This document shows, one piece after another, positions 9,437 through 17,877 of a stretch of DNA of 64,000 bases. Numbering within the stretch: position 1 is the stretch's first letter; the number at the start of each line of letters is the position of its first letter. The stretch is from Rhizobiaceae bacterium (GTDB taxonomy: Bacteria; Pseudomonadota; Alphaproteobacteria; Rhizobiales; Rhizobiaceae). Location: positions 1,488,001-1,552,000 of the forward strand of contig JAMLJB010000001.1 in assembly GCA_023953835.1 (NCBI GenBank). Direction: 5' to 3'. The notes under the pieces were generated by a model, which saw only the letters and a list, made by a program, of their open reading frames with translations, was not told the DNA's origin and did not search any database. The position numbers and the translations under genes are program-made.

Positions 9437-10398
9437 GCGCCCAGACCCTCGAAAAGCACGGTCGAAAGATACCGCTCGGCAAACGACGGAATGATGACCA
9501 CGAGGTTCTTCCCGGCATTCTCCGGGCGTGAGCCGACGACCACCGCCGCCTGCAGCGCCGCACCCGAGGAAATGCCGACCGGCACGCCTTCCAGCCGCGC
9601 GACGAGCCGCGCATTGGCCACGGCATCCTCGTTCGAAACTTTCACGATCTCGTCATAGATCGAGGTATCGAGCACCTTGGGCGCGAAACCCGCGCCAATT
9701 CCCTGAATCTTGTGTGGGCCGGGCTGGCCGCCGGACAGAACCGGCGACGCTTCCGGCTCCACGGCAACCACGTGCAGCGCGGGATTTCTCTTCTTTATCA
9801 CCTGGCCCACGCCGGTGATCGTGCCGCCGGTGCCGATGCCCGCAACGAAAATGTCGACCTTGCCGCCGGTATCGTTCCAGATTTCCTCCGCCGTGGTTGT
9901 GCGGTGGATTTCCGGGTTTGCGGGATTCTCGAACTGTTGCGGGATGATCGCGTTCGGAATGGATTCGGCCAGTTCATCGGCCTTGGCGATCGCACCCTTC
10001 ATGCCCTTGGCGCCTTCGGTCAGCACCAGCTCTGCGCCGAGCAGCGCCAGCATCTTGCGCCGCTCCACCGACATCGTTTCCGGCATGGTCAGGATCAGCT
10101 TGTATCCTTTTGCGGCGGCGGCAAAGGCAAGCGCGATGCCGGTGTTGCCGGATGTCGGCTCGACCAGCGTGGTCTTGCCCGGCGTAATCTTGCCGGCCGC
10201 TTCCAGCGACTCGATCATCGCCACACCAATGCGGTCCTTCACGCTGGCTATCGGATTGAAGAATTCGAGCTTCGCGATCAGATTGGCGACGATCCCCTTT
10301 TCCCGGGCAAATTTGTCGAGCCGCACAAGCGGCGTGTCGCCGATCGTTTCGGTGATCGAGTTGTAGACTTTGCCGCGACCGCGCGTTTCCTTTGCCAT
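9433..10398 (-). CDS. cysK: Cysteine synthase A (O-acetylserine sulfhydrylase)
   Basis: PLP enzyme that makes cysteine from O-acetylserine and sulfide. The 321-residue product has the PLP-lysine segment [11 protein letters not shown], the substrate loop [12 protein letters not shown] and the glycine-rich phosphate loop [12 protein letters not shown]. The C-terminal motif [11 protein letters not shown] is also present. The start at 10398 ([10 protein letters not shown]) was preferred because GGGAGAAA lies about eight bases upstream; an in-frame ATG at 10413 lacks this. The stop codon TAG at 9433-9435 lies inside the terminal CTAG of repeat copy A, so the repeat forms the gene's extreme 3' end. 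The gene diverges from lptC. Confidence 0.95.
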   Translation of the reverse strand: MAKETRGRGKVYNSITETIGDTPLVRLDKFAREKGIVANLIAKLEFFNPIASVKDRIGVAMIESLEAAGKITPGKTTLVEPTSGNTGIALAFAAAAKGYKLILTMPETMSVERRKMLALLGAELVLTEGAKGMKGAIAKADELAESIPNAIIPQQFENPANPEIHRTTTAEEIWNDTGGKVDIFVAGIGTGGTITGVGQVIKKRNPALHVVAVEPEASPVLSGGQPGPHKIQGIGAGFAPKVLDTSIYDEIVKVSNEDAVANARLVARLEGVPVGISSGAALQAAVVVGSRPENAGKNLVVIIPSFAERYLSTVLFEGLGA

Positions 10399-10830
10399 GG
10401 ATCTTTCTCCCATCCGGTTTTCGGGCCTCACATTAGGCCGTGGCAGGCAAAAATCGAGAAGCTCTGTAACTCGAAATGACCGTGTATTGAAATCCTGTTC
10501 TCATTCAGGCGGCCAAATTGCACTGTTTTTCTAAGCCGAAAGATATGATTGACGCGCCTTCACAGAAGTTTACATGTCGTAAACTTTCTACGCCTTAGAA
10601 GCGCGCTTGAAGATTGGCGGTCCAGCGACACTTCCATTCGAACCACCAAATGACCATATTGAGATGAGATGGGCTGCCTGCAACAGGATTTTCGGTGTAA
10701 GCTCAACGGCTGATTGAGAAATCGGTGGTTTGGCTAAACTGAAAATTCTATACTGGCGGGGACGTTGGGGCGCCTGAGTGCGCTCGGCAGCGCCGCCGCA
10801 ATCATTCGACTATTCGCCTTGTGGCGGCAA
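10399..10830. promoter_or_regulatory. cysK-lptC divergent intergenic region with an 8-bp inverted repeat
   Basis: No gene is recognised in this 432-bp gap. At 10566-10586 it contains AAGTTTAC, a 5-nt spacer, and GTAAACTT. This perfect inverted repeat has the size of a dimeric regulator site. It is about 170 bp from the cysK start and 245 bp from the lptC start. A longer lptC frame could begin at a TTG at 10765 within this gap. Confidence 0.45.
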
Positions 10831-11547
10831 ATGGAATTCGTGAACGTGCTAGACGAGACTGGCCTACAATCGGCGCAGCCGCAGATTTTCGACCCCGTGG
10901 CGTCGGACGACGGCGCGGTGAAGTTTGCCGCGTTCCGCAACGCGCAGCGGCATTCGCGCCGCGTCTCCGTCCTGAAATTCGTGCTTCCGCTCGCAGCGAT
11001 CCTGATCGCGACCGGCTTCTTCGCCTATTCTTATGCCGTGACACCTGCGAAAGTCAGCCTCGACGTGGCGGATTCGGCCATTTCGGATGGCAAGCTGGTG
11101 ATGGCCAGTCCCAAGCTGGAAGGTTTCACAAAGCTCAACAAGCCCTATTCGATGACGGCATTGCGCGCGTATCAGGATTTGACGAAGCCGGGTCTCATCG
11201 AGCTTGAGGACGTGAGCGCCAAGCTGCCTTACGACGAAGAGAATTTCGCAACCATAGAAGCGTCGCATGGCTTCTATGATCAGCAGGCCAATACGCTTCA
11301 GCTCGAAAACGGCTTGACGGTGACCACGACTGACGGCATGTCGGTCAAGCTGAACACTGCCCACATCGATATTGCGAAGGGCAATCTCAAGACTGACCTG
11401 CCGGTGGATATTCAACTCAAGGGCTCAAGAATCCAGGCCGATTCCATGAGCATCCAGGACCAGGGGCAGCGCATGGTGTTTGACAAGCGCGTCCGCATGG
11501 TCGTCGAGCCCAGGGACGCGTCTTTGCAGAAGGCGGACGGGAGCTGA
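10831..11547 (+). CDS. lptC: LPS export ABC transporter periplasmic protein LptC
   Basis: Inner-membrane-anchored bridge that passes lipopolysaccharide from LptBFG to LptA. From the ATG at 10831 the product is 238 residues. A cytoplasmic lead contains RHSRRVSVLKF, then comes one membrane helix near residues 47-70 (FVLPLAAILIATGFFAYSY), then the periplasmic beta-jellyroll with ANTLQLENGLTVTT. An in-frame TTG at 10765 would add 22 residues but has no clear ribosome site. lptA follows with one base between stop and start, and lptB then overlaps lptA, so the three form one operon. Confidence 0.9.
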   Translation: MEFVNVLDETGLQSAQPQIFDPVASDDGAVKFAAFRNAQRHSRRVSVLKFVLPLAAILIATGFFAYSYAVTPAKVSLDVADSAISDGKLVMASPKLEGFTKLNKPYSMTALRAYQDLTKPGLIELEDVSAKLPYDEENFATIEASHGFYDQQANTLQLENGLTVTTTDGMSVKLNTAHIDIAKGNLKTDLPVDIQLKGSRIQADSMSIQDQGQRMVFDKRVRMVVEPRDASLQKADGS

Positions 11548-11548
11548 C

Positions 11549-12130
11549 ATGAAGGACAAAGGCTTCTCTTGGCGCACGGGGTGCGCCGCTCTGGTTCTGC
11601 TGGGGGCGATACCGGCTGCAATGGCCCAGAACAGTGGCGGAGCGAGCCAGCTTTCCGGCCTCAAGCTCTCCGGCGACAAGCCGATCCAGATCGAAAGCGA
11701 CAGGCTTGAGGTGAACGAGTCGGAAAGCATGGCCGTGTTTTCCGGCAATGTGAATGTCGTGCAGGGCGCCACCGTGCTTAAGGCGGGCAAAATGACCGTC
11801 TACTACGTCAAGGACGGCAACACCAATGTGGCGACCGGGGGAGCCTCGAACATCGATCACCTCGAAGTCGAGGGCAAGGTCTATGTGAAGGCCGACACCC
11901 AGGTCGCGACGGGCGACCGTGGCACATTCGACATGAAGTCGGAAGTCCTCACCCTTTCCGGAAAGGAAGTGGTGCTGTCGGACGGCCCCAATGTCCTCGT
12001 CGGCTGCAAGCTGACGGTCCAGATGAAGACCGGCCTCGCCAATGTTGACGGTTGTGGCGGCGGCCAGAGCACCGGACGCGTTCGCGTGCTTATGCAGCCA
12101 GGTTCGCAGAAACAATCGCAAAGCCAGTAA
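11549..12130 (+). CDS. lptA: LPS transport periplasmic protein LptA (OstA-like)
   Basis: Periplasmic beta-jellyroll protein that oligomerises into the LPS bridge across the periplasm. A signal peptide is evident: positive N-terminus MKDKGFSWR, hydrophobic GCAALVLLGAI, and a likely cleavage after AMA near residue 26. The OstA fold signature is seen in QIESDRLEVNESESMAVFSG and the closing LTGKEV-like strand LTLSGKEVVLSDGPNVLVGC. The ATG at 11549 follows the lptC stop by one base; a longer frame from 11480 would overlap lptC and place the signal peptide internally. The stop codon overlaps the lptB start (TAATG). Confidence 0.93.
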   Translation: MKDKGFSWRTGCAALVLLGAIPAAMAQNSGGASQLSGLKLSGDKPIQIESDRLEVNESESMAVFSGNVNVVQGATVLKAGKMTVYYVKDGNTNVATGGASNIDHLEVEGKVYVKADTQVATGDRGTFDMKSEVLTLSGKEVVLSDGPNVLVGCKLTVQMKTGLANVDGCGGGQSTGRVRVLMQPGSQKQSQSQ

Positions 12131-12927
12131 TGTCCTATTCCCAAGCGGCAGCAACGCAGGCGCGAAGCGGTCCCGCGGGCCGCCCCAATGGCGCACCGCC
12201 CGAACAGGGCACATTGACCGCGACCGGACTGGTCAAGAGCTATAAGGGGCGGCAGGTCGTACGCGGCGTTTCCTTCGAATTGCGCGCGGGCGAGGCTGTC
12301 GGGCTGCTTGGACCGAACGGCGCCGGCAAAACGACCTGCTTCTACATGGTGACGGGGCTGGTCCCCTCCGACGAGGGCACGATCCGCATCGACGGGTTCG
12401 ACGTTACCGGCATGCCGATGTATCGACGCGCACGGCTCGGCGTCGGATATCTCCCGCAGGAAGCTTCCATTTTCCGCGGCCTCAGCGTGGAGGCCAATGT
12501 GCGCGCGGTGCTCGAAGTCATCGAGCCGGATCGCGCGCGGCGGGAGGCGGACCTCGACGCGCTGCTCGAGGAGTTCCACATCAGCCATCTCCGCAACGCG
12601 CCCGCGATTTCGCTGTCAGGCGGCGAGCGGCGCAGGCTCGAGATCGCCCGGGCGCTGGCCAGCCGCCCCAACTACATGCTGCTCGACGAGCCGTTCGCCG
12701 GTATAGACCCCATTGCAATCAGCGATATCCAGCAACTCGTAAGGCACCTCACCGCGCGCGGCATCGGCGTGCTGATCACCGATCACAATGTGCGGGAAAC
12801 GCTCGGCCTGATCGACCGCGCCTATATCATTCATGCGGGGGAAGTGCTCACGCATGGGCGCCCGGACGCCATTATCACCAATCCCGATGTGCGCCGGCTC
12901 TATCTCGGCGAGGCATTCAGCCTTTAG
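12130..12927 (+). CDS. lptB: LPS export ABC transporter ATP-binding protein LptB
   Basis: Cytoplasmic ATPase that drives LPS extraction with LptF and LptG. The 265-residue protein has Walker A GPNGAGKTT, Q-loop LPQEASIF, signature LSGGERRR, Walker B YMLLDEPFAGIDP and H-loop TDHNVRE. It begins at the ATG overlapping the lptA stop. The longer frame from 12052 lies inside lptA and is not used. An unstructured lead of about 25 residues, rich in Ala/Gly/Pro, precedes the ABC domain, as is common in Rhizobiales. Confidence 0.96.
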   Translation: MSYSQAAATQARSGPAGRPNGAPPEQGTLTATGLVKSYKGRQVVRGVSFELRAGEAVGLLGPNGAGKTTCFYMVTGLVPSDEGTIRIDGFDVTGMPMYRRARLGVGYLPQEASIFRGLSVEANVRAVLEVIEPDRARREADLDALLEEFHISHLRNAPAISLSGGERRRLEIARALASRPNYMLLDEPFAGIDPIAISDIQQLVRHLTARGIGVLITDHNVRETLGLIDRAYIIHAGEVLTHGRPDAIITNPDVRRLYLGEAFSL

Positions 12928-12948
12928 CTATTCCTTCACAGGGCCGGC

Positions 12949-12964
12949 GATTTCGATCGAAATC
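12949..12964. promoter_or_regulatory. 16-bp perfect palindrome after lptB
   Basis: GATTTCGATCGAAATC is fully self-complementary and sits 21 bp past the lptB stop and about 190 bp before rpoN. There is no T-run, so it is not a standard terminator. It may be an operator for rpoN expression or an mRNA 3' structure. Confidence 0.4.
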
Positions 12965-13151
12965 GTCACTTTATGGCAACCCTGGGCTGTGAAATACCGC
13001 GTTTGGACGGCCAAATTGCGCCTAACCCCCGCCAGAGCGCCCTTTCTCCCTTGACAAGCAATATCCGGGCCAGATTGTCTGCAACTGTTGTGCGTATCCG
13101 CATGGCGAGGCTTTTGTATCTGTAACGGGTCCTTGGGAGCTTCTGCAAATC

Positions 13152-14669
13152 GTGGCGCTTTCTGCGAAACTTCAGCTGCGGCAATCGCAGGCGCTGGTGA
13201 TGACGCCGCAGTTGATGCAATCCATCAAGCTGCTGCAATTCACACATGCGGAACTGGATGCGTTCATCGACCAGGAAATCGAGCGCAACCCCCTGCTTGA
13301 ACGGCGCGACGGCGATGATCTGCCCTCGACGCCACAGGACGACGCGCCGCAACCGGAAGCCCACGCCAGCAATGATGATGAGTGGTTCGAAACGGGCGCG
13401 CCGCCCAGCAGCGACACAATGGCCGGTACGCTGGACACTTCGCTCGAAAACGTCTTTCCCGACGACAACAACGCCCGCGAGCTTGTAAGCCCTGACCTTG
13501 CGGCCAGCTGGAAGTCGGGTGCGGGTCCGAGATCGACCGGCGGTTTCGAGGATTTCGACCTGGAGGACGTGGCGCGGGTCCAGCCAAGCCTGCGCGACCA
13601 TGTGGGTGAACAGATCGCGATGTCGGGACTGGGTCACATGCAGTCTTCGATCGCCTGGGACCTGACCGACAGCCTTGACGAGACGGGTTATCTCCGGGCC
13701 GAACTCGACGAGACCGCAGTGCGCCTCGGCGTGCCGGTGCTGGAAGTCGAAAAGACCCTTGCGATCTGCCAGACCTTCGAGCCCGCCGGACTTTTCGCAC
13801 GCGACCTGTCGGAGTGCCTGGCGCTGCAACTCAAGGCGAAGGATCGGCTCGATCCCGCAATGGCGAAGCTCCTGGAAAACCTTCCTCTTCTGGCCCGTCG
13901 CGATTTTGCGGCGCTGATGCGCATTTGCGGCGTCGATCAGGAAGACCTGACCCAGATGATGGCCGAAATCCGTGCGCTCGACCCGCGTCCGGGCTTGGCG
14001 TTTACGAGCGGGTCGCTCGATACGATCGTTCCCGATGTCAATGTTCGCCCAAACAGCGACGGCAGCTGGGCTGTGGAACTCAACACATCCGCTCTGCCGC
14101 ATGTCCTGATCGACAATGTCTATTATGCCGAGGTTTCATCGGCCGCGCGCAGCCGGGAGGACCGCGAGTTCATCTCCGAATGCCTGCAGAATGCGAACTG
14201 GCTGACCCGCAGCCTCGACCAGCGGGCGCGCACCATCCTCAAGGTCGCAAGCGAGATCGTGCGGCAGCAGGATGGCTTTCTTGCCTACGGAATCCGGCAT
14301 CTGAGACCGCTCAACCTGAAAACCGTGGCCGACGCCATCGGCATGCATGAATCGACGGTGAGCCGCGTCACTGCACACAAATACATGGCGACGCCGCGCG
14401 GTGTGTTCGAACTGCGGTTCTTCTTCACGGCGGCGATCCAGTCGGCCCAAGGCGGCGAAGCCCATTCCTCGGAAGCGGTGCGCGACCGCATCCGCGCGCT
14501 TATCGGCGACGAAGGCGACGAAACGCTTTCCGACGACGCCATCGTCGACATTTTGCGCAAGGATGGCGTCGACATCGCCCGCCGCACGGTCGCAAAATAT
14601 CGCGAGAGCATGAACATTCTGTCCTCTGTCCAACGGCGGCGCGAGAAACGGGCGCAGGCGGCTGCGTGA
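13152..14669 (+). CDS. rpoN: RNA polymerase sigma-54 factor
   Basis: Directs RNA polymerase to -24/-12 promoters for nitrogen metabolism and related genes, dependent on enhancer-binding ATPases. The product has 505 residues. Region I is glutamine/leucine-rich (LQLRQSQALVMTPQLMQSIK). An acidic region II follows, then the core-binding domain, a helix-turn-helix near 390-416 (TVADAIGMHESTVSRVTAHK) and the diagnostic RpoN box ARRTVAKYRE near 476-485. The start is a GTG at 13152 with GGGAG upstream. The placement lptB-rpoN-hpf-ptsN is the conserved proteobacterial order. Confidence 0.97.
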   Translation: MALSAKLQLRQSQALVMTPQLMQSIKLLQFTHAELDAFIDQEIERNPLLERRDGDDLPSTPQDDAPQPEAHASNDDEWFETGAPPSSDTMAGTLDTSLENVFPDDNNARELVSPDLAASWKSGAGPRSTGGFEDFDLEDVARVQPSLRDHVGEQIAMSGLGHMQSSIAWDLTDSLDETGYLRAELDETAVRLGVPVLEVEKTLAICQTFEPAGLFARDLSECLALQLKAKDRLDPAMAKLLENLPLLARRDFAALMRICGVDQEDLTQMMAEIRALDPRPGLAFTSGSLDTIVPDVNVRPNSDGSWAVELNTSALPHVLIDNVYYAEVSSAARSREDREFISECLQNANWLTRSLDQRARTILKVASEIVRQQDGFLAYGIRHLRPLNLKTVADAIGMHESTVSRVTAHKYMATPRGVFELRFFFTAAIQSAQGGEAHSSEAVRDRIRALIGDEGDETLSDDAIVDILRKDGVDIARRTVAKYRESMNILSSVQRRREKRAQAAA

Positions 14670-14902
14670 TCGAGCAAACAGCTTAACAGCCGAGCTTGAT
14701 TGACAAGAGCGGGCCAAATGTCTAGAAGCCCGCCCGCAAGAGACCCCCGGCATGGGAAATGCAGAGTTGGTGGCTCGTAACTCGTCATAAACCAGAAAAT
14801 TTGAAGACCAAATCCGGTTTGCCGATGCGGCAAACCTTGTCCCCCCTGACCACGGGTATAGACTGCATCCGGACGGTTGTCTGAGCATAAGGGTTCGCTT
14901 TC

Positions 14903-15484
14903 ATGACTTTGCGTATTTCCGGCAGGCAGATGGACATCGGCGATGCGTTCCGCGCGCGCATCGAGACTCAGGTAAACGAAGCAGTGGACAAATATTTCGA
15001 CGGCGGCTTCTCAGGCCATGTCACGGTTTCTAAATCCAGTTCGCGATTTAGTGCCGATTGCATGATTCACCTGGATACCGGCATGTCCCTTCAGGCAACA
15101 GGCGACGCTCAGGAACCGGTCGCCGCATTCGAATCGGCTGCGGAGCGGCTGGAAAAGCGGCTTCGACGATACAAGCGCAAGCTCAAGTCCCACGGGCAGG
15201 GCGCCAACGGCAATGCAATCGACATTTCCTATACCGTGATGGCGCCCGTCGCCGACGACGACGAGGAAGTGCCGGAGGACTATGCGCCCGCAATTGTCGC
15301 GGAATCGACCATGGCGTTGAAAACCATGTCCGTCGCGTCCGCCGTCATTGAGCTGGACACCAAGGAAAGCCCCGTTTTCGTGTTCCGGAACGCCGGAACC
15401 GAACATGTGAATATCGTTTACCGCAGGCCGGACGGAAATATCGGCTGGATCGATCCGTCAACGGCTCCAGGCAACGGGCAATAG
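14903..15484 (+). CDS. hpf: Long-form ribosome hibernation promoting factor
   Basis: Binds 30S subunits and pairs ribosomes into inactive 100S dimers in stationary phase. The 193-residue length marks the long HPF form. The N-terminal sigma-54 modulation/S30AE domain (MTLRISGRQMDIGDAFRARI) ends near residue 110 (RLRRYKRKLKSH). A linker leads to the C-terminal dimerisation domain (TKESPVFVFRNAGTEHVNIV, RRPDGNIGWIDPS). The gap of about 230 bp after rpoN probably holds its own promoter. Confidence 0.93.
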   Translation: MTLRISGRQMDIGDAFRARIETQVNEAVDKYFDGGFSGHVTVSKSSSRFSADCMIHLDTGMSLQATGDAQEPVAAFESAAERLEKRLRRYKRKLKSHGQGANGNAIDISYTVMAPVADDDEEVPEDYAPAIVAESTMALKTMSVASAVIELDTKESPVFVFRNAGTEHVNIVYRRPDGNIGWIDPSTAPGNGQ

Positions 15485-15554
15485 AAGCCCCCCAAAAGCA
15501 ACTGAAACACCTGCCCCGGCCTTTTGGGCCGAGCTAAGTGCAAAGGACGTTGGA

Positions 15555-16019
15555 ATGGATTTGAGCGATCTGATCGAGGTATCGGCGATTATGCCGACCT
15601 TGAAAGCGAACTCAAAAAAGCAGCTCCTGCAGCTTCTCGCCGAAAAAGCGGCCGCTGTAACGGAACTGCCCGAGCGGGTCATATTCGACACGATCCTGCA
15701 GCGGGAGCGCTTGGGTTCCACCGGCGTCGGCAACGGCATCGCAATCCCGCACGGAAAACTCAACGGTGTTAAAAAAATCGTAGGAGTTTTTGCGCGGCTT
15801 GAGGCTCCGGTCGATTTCGAGGCTTTGGATGACCAGCCGGTCGACCTCGTTTTCCTGCTTCTGGCGCCCGAAGGCGCAGGTGCAGACCATCTTAAAGCAC
15901 TTTCGCGGATCGCCCGCGTGCTGCGCGACACCGAAACGGTGAACAAGATCCGCGGTACGCGGGATGCGAACGCGATCTATGCGCTTCTTTCAGAGACTGC
16001 GACGCCTCACGCGGCGTAG
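15555..16019 (+). CDS. ptsN: Nitrogen PTS EIIA component (EIIA-Ntr)
   Basis: Phosphorylatable regulator of the nitrogen phosphotransferase system, involved in potassium and carbon/nitrogen balance rather than sugar uptake. The 154-residue protein has the phospho-acceptor H66 in GIAIPHGKL and the PTS-EIIA type-2 fold segment PVDLVFLLLAPEGAGADHL. The ATG at 15555 is preceded by AAGGACG. It closes the rpoN block and is followed by a strong terminator. Confidence 0.95.
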   Translation: MDLSDLIEVSAIMPTLKANSKKQLLQLLAEKAAAVTELPERVIFDTILQRERLGSTGVGNGIAIPHGKLNGVKKIVGVFARLEAPVDFEALDDQPVDLVFLLLAPEGAGADHLKALSRIARVLRDTETVNKIRGTRDANAIYALLSETATPHAA

Positions 16020-16041
16020 GCACAGCATCCGATAGCTGCAG

Positions 16042-16071
16042 GGCGCGATGCGATCGGCATCGCGCCTTTTT
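16042..16071 (+). terminator. Intrinsic terminator after ptsN
   Basis: GGCGCGATGC (16042-16051) pairs perfectly with GCATCGCGCC (16057-16066) over a 5-nt loop and is followed by TTTTT. It closes the rpoN-hpf-ptsN block and lies 7 bp from the convergent DUF1150 gene. Confidence 0.88.
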
Positions 16072-16078
16072 CATCGCG

Positions 16079-16336
16079 TCAATGAACCGCGACGGGCGTC
16101 AGGTCGTTTTCCATCGCACCCGCAAGCGCCCGACCACGTTCGTCGGCGAGCAATATGGGCTGTCCGTTGGCTGCGAACAAAGCCCACAGCTTCGTTCCCG
16201 GCTGGATCTTCGGAAGTCCTGGAAATTTGTCGACCAGTTCTTCGCTGGGCATTTCGCGGACATAGGCCACCACGCCCTCGCCTATATGGGCGAGCTGGGC
16301 CTCGGTAACGTTGATCTTGGTTTCACTACTGGTCAT
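16079..16336 (-). CDS. DUF1150 family small protein
   Basis: An 85-residue conserved protein of the DUF1150 family, typically encoded next to an Hsp20 gene in Alphaproteobacteria; its function is unknown. The segment SEELVDKFPGLPKIQPGTKLWALFAANGQPILLAD is characteristic (given here only by its flow; positions about 31-65). It lies 70 bp downstream of the small heat shock gene on the same strand and is probably cotranscribed. The gap contains an imperfectly placed GGTTCC-TTC-GGAACC hairpin. Confidence 0.83.
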   Translation of the reverse strand: MTSSETKINVTEAQLAHIGEGVVAYVREMPSEELVDKFPGLPKIQPGTKLWALFAANGQPILLADERGRALAGAMENDLTPVAVH

Positions 16337-16406
16337 TTCAGGCCTCCTTCGGGCGGGACGCTGACAGCCAACCCGCTCCAGAGCATGTTGGTTCCTTCGG
16401 AACCGG

Positions 16407-16832
16407 CTATTCTTTCACTGCGATGCTGATCTTCTTGACCAGCTTTTCAGGCTGCGGGCGATCGAGGTCGATCGACAGCAAACCATTCTTCAATTCCGCG
16501 CCGATCACCCGCATGCCGTCGGCCAGCACGAAAATGCGCTGGAACTGACGCGCGGCGATGCCGCGATGCAGGAACTCTCGTTCTTCCTCATCGGACTGCC
16601 TGCCGCGCACGACCAGTTGGTTGTCCTCGGTCGTCAGCTCAAGCTCGCTCTCCGTGAACCCGGCGACAGCCAGTGTCAGCCTCAGGCGCTCGGGCGCGCC
16701 TTCGGATACGCGGAGCCGTTCGATATTATAGGGCGGGTAGGAGTCACCGTTCTTGGCCACACGCTCGATGGTCTTTTCCATGGCATCGAAGCCAAGCAGG
16801 AGCGGTGACGAAAACATGGTCATTCGGCTCAT
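16407..16832 (-). CDS. Small heat shock protein (Hsp20/IbpA family)
   Basis: ATP-independent holdase that keeps unfolding proteins soluble until DnaK/ClpB act. The 141-residue protein has a short N-terminal arm (MFSSPLLLGFDAMEKTIER). The alpha-crystallin domain is signalled by PPYNIERL, LTLAVAGFTESELELTTED, LHRGIAARQFQRIFVLAD and GLLSIDLDRP. The ATG at 16832 is preceded by AGGACAGGAAA; the frame extends eight codons further upstream without a better ribosome site. A DUF1150 gene follows it. Confidence 0.92.
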   Translation of the reverse strand: MSRMTMFSSPLLLGFDAMEKTIERVAKNGDSYPPYNIERLRVSEGAPERLRLTLAVAGFTESELELTTEDNQLVVRGRQSDEEEREFLHRGIAARQFQRIFVLADGMRVIGAELKNGLLSIDLDRPQPEKLVKKISIAVKE

Positions 16833-16941
16833 TTTCCTGTCCTCATCGAGCGACATGACGGCCAGACCCTGATGGCATTCCGACCGTTGGCTTTGATATG
16901 GTCCGTCCGCACCTTGAATTCAAGTGAGTGGAAGGACCCGC

Positions 16942-17877
16942 ATGGCGCGCAAGATCATAATCGACACCGATCCCGGACAGGATGACGCAATCGCGATCCT
17001 GCTGGCTTTGGCGAGTCCTGAGCTTGATGTACTTGGCATCACGGCAGTAGCCGGCAACGTACCGCTCGCCCTCACAGAGAAGAATGCGCGCAAGATATGC
17101 GAATTGGCAGGCAGGCCCGAAACGAGGGTTTTCGCGGGGGCCGAGCGGCCTTTGGTGCGAAAGCTGGTGACTGCCGAATATCTGCACGGAAAGACCGGGC
17201 TCGACGGGCCGGTGCTGCCTGAGCCGTCAATGAAATTGCAATCGCAGCATGCCGTCGATTTCATTGTCGAGACCTTGATGCGCGAGGAAAGCGGCACCGT
17301 CACCCTTTGCCATCTCGGCCCTCTTACCAACATTGGGCTCGCTCTCATCCGCGAGCCTCGAATCGCGCCGCGCATCGGCGAGATCGTGTTGATGGGTGGC
17401 GGATTTTTCGAAGGCGGCAACAAGACCCCAGCCGCCGAATTCAACATCTATGTGGACCCTTACGCCGCCGATATCGTGCTACGCGCCGGGATCCCCACCG
17501 TCATCATGCCCCTCGATGTAACGCACCAGGCACTCACCACGCATAAGCGTCTCGACGCTTTCCGCAGGCTCGGCAGCCCGGTCGGCGACGCCGCGGTTGC
17601 GCTGCTGGAGTTCTTCGAACGTTATGACGAAGAGAAATACGGAACCGACGGCGGGCCGCTGCACGATCCGTGTGTGATTGCCTATCTCCTGCGGCCGGAT
17701 CTGTTCAAGGGACGGCAGGTGAATGTCCAGGTCGAGATTTCGTCGGAACTCACGATGGGCATGACGGTCATCGATTGGTGGGGCGTTACCGGTCTTGTGA
17801 AGAACGCTACAGTCATGCGCTACATAGATGCCGACGGTTTCTTTGCGCTCCTTGTCGAAAGGCTAGGCAGGCTTTAG
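16942..17877 (+). CDS. Inosine-uridine preferring nucleoside hydrolase
   Basis: Cleaves nucleosides to ribose plus the free base. The 311-residue protein has the N-terminal DTDPGQDDA calcium-binding motif of the family, GITAVAGN, and the later VDPYAADIVLRAG and HDPCVIAYLL segments carrying the third metal ligand and the catalytic-site histidine region. The ATG at 16942 follows GGAAGG. It converges with a ribokinase gene and their 3' ends overlap by 15 bp. Together they suggest nucleoside salvage: ribose released here could be phosphorylated by the neighbour. Confidence 0.93.
   Translation: MARKIIIDTDPGQDDAIAILLALASPELDVLGITAVAGNVPLALTEKNARKICELAGRPETRVFAGAERPLVRKLVTAEYLHGKTGLDGPVLPEPSMKLQSQHAVDFIVETLMREESGTVTLCHLGPLTNIGLALIREPRIAPRIGEIVLMGGGFFEGGNKTPAAEFNIYVDPYAADIVLRAGIPTVIMPLDVTHQALTTHKRLDAFRRLGSPVGDAAVALLEFFERYDEEKYGTDGGPLHDPCVIAYLLRPDLFKGRQVNVQVEISSELTMGMTVIDWWGVTGLVKNATVMRYIDADGFFALLVERLGRL

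Noticed and set aside
16390..16404. Terminator after the small heat shock gene
   Set aside because: GGTTCC-TTC-GGAACC forms a short hairpin but no T-run follows on either strand, and the next gene is probably cotranscribed.
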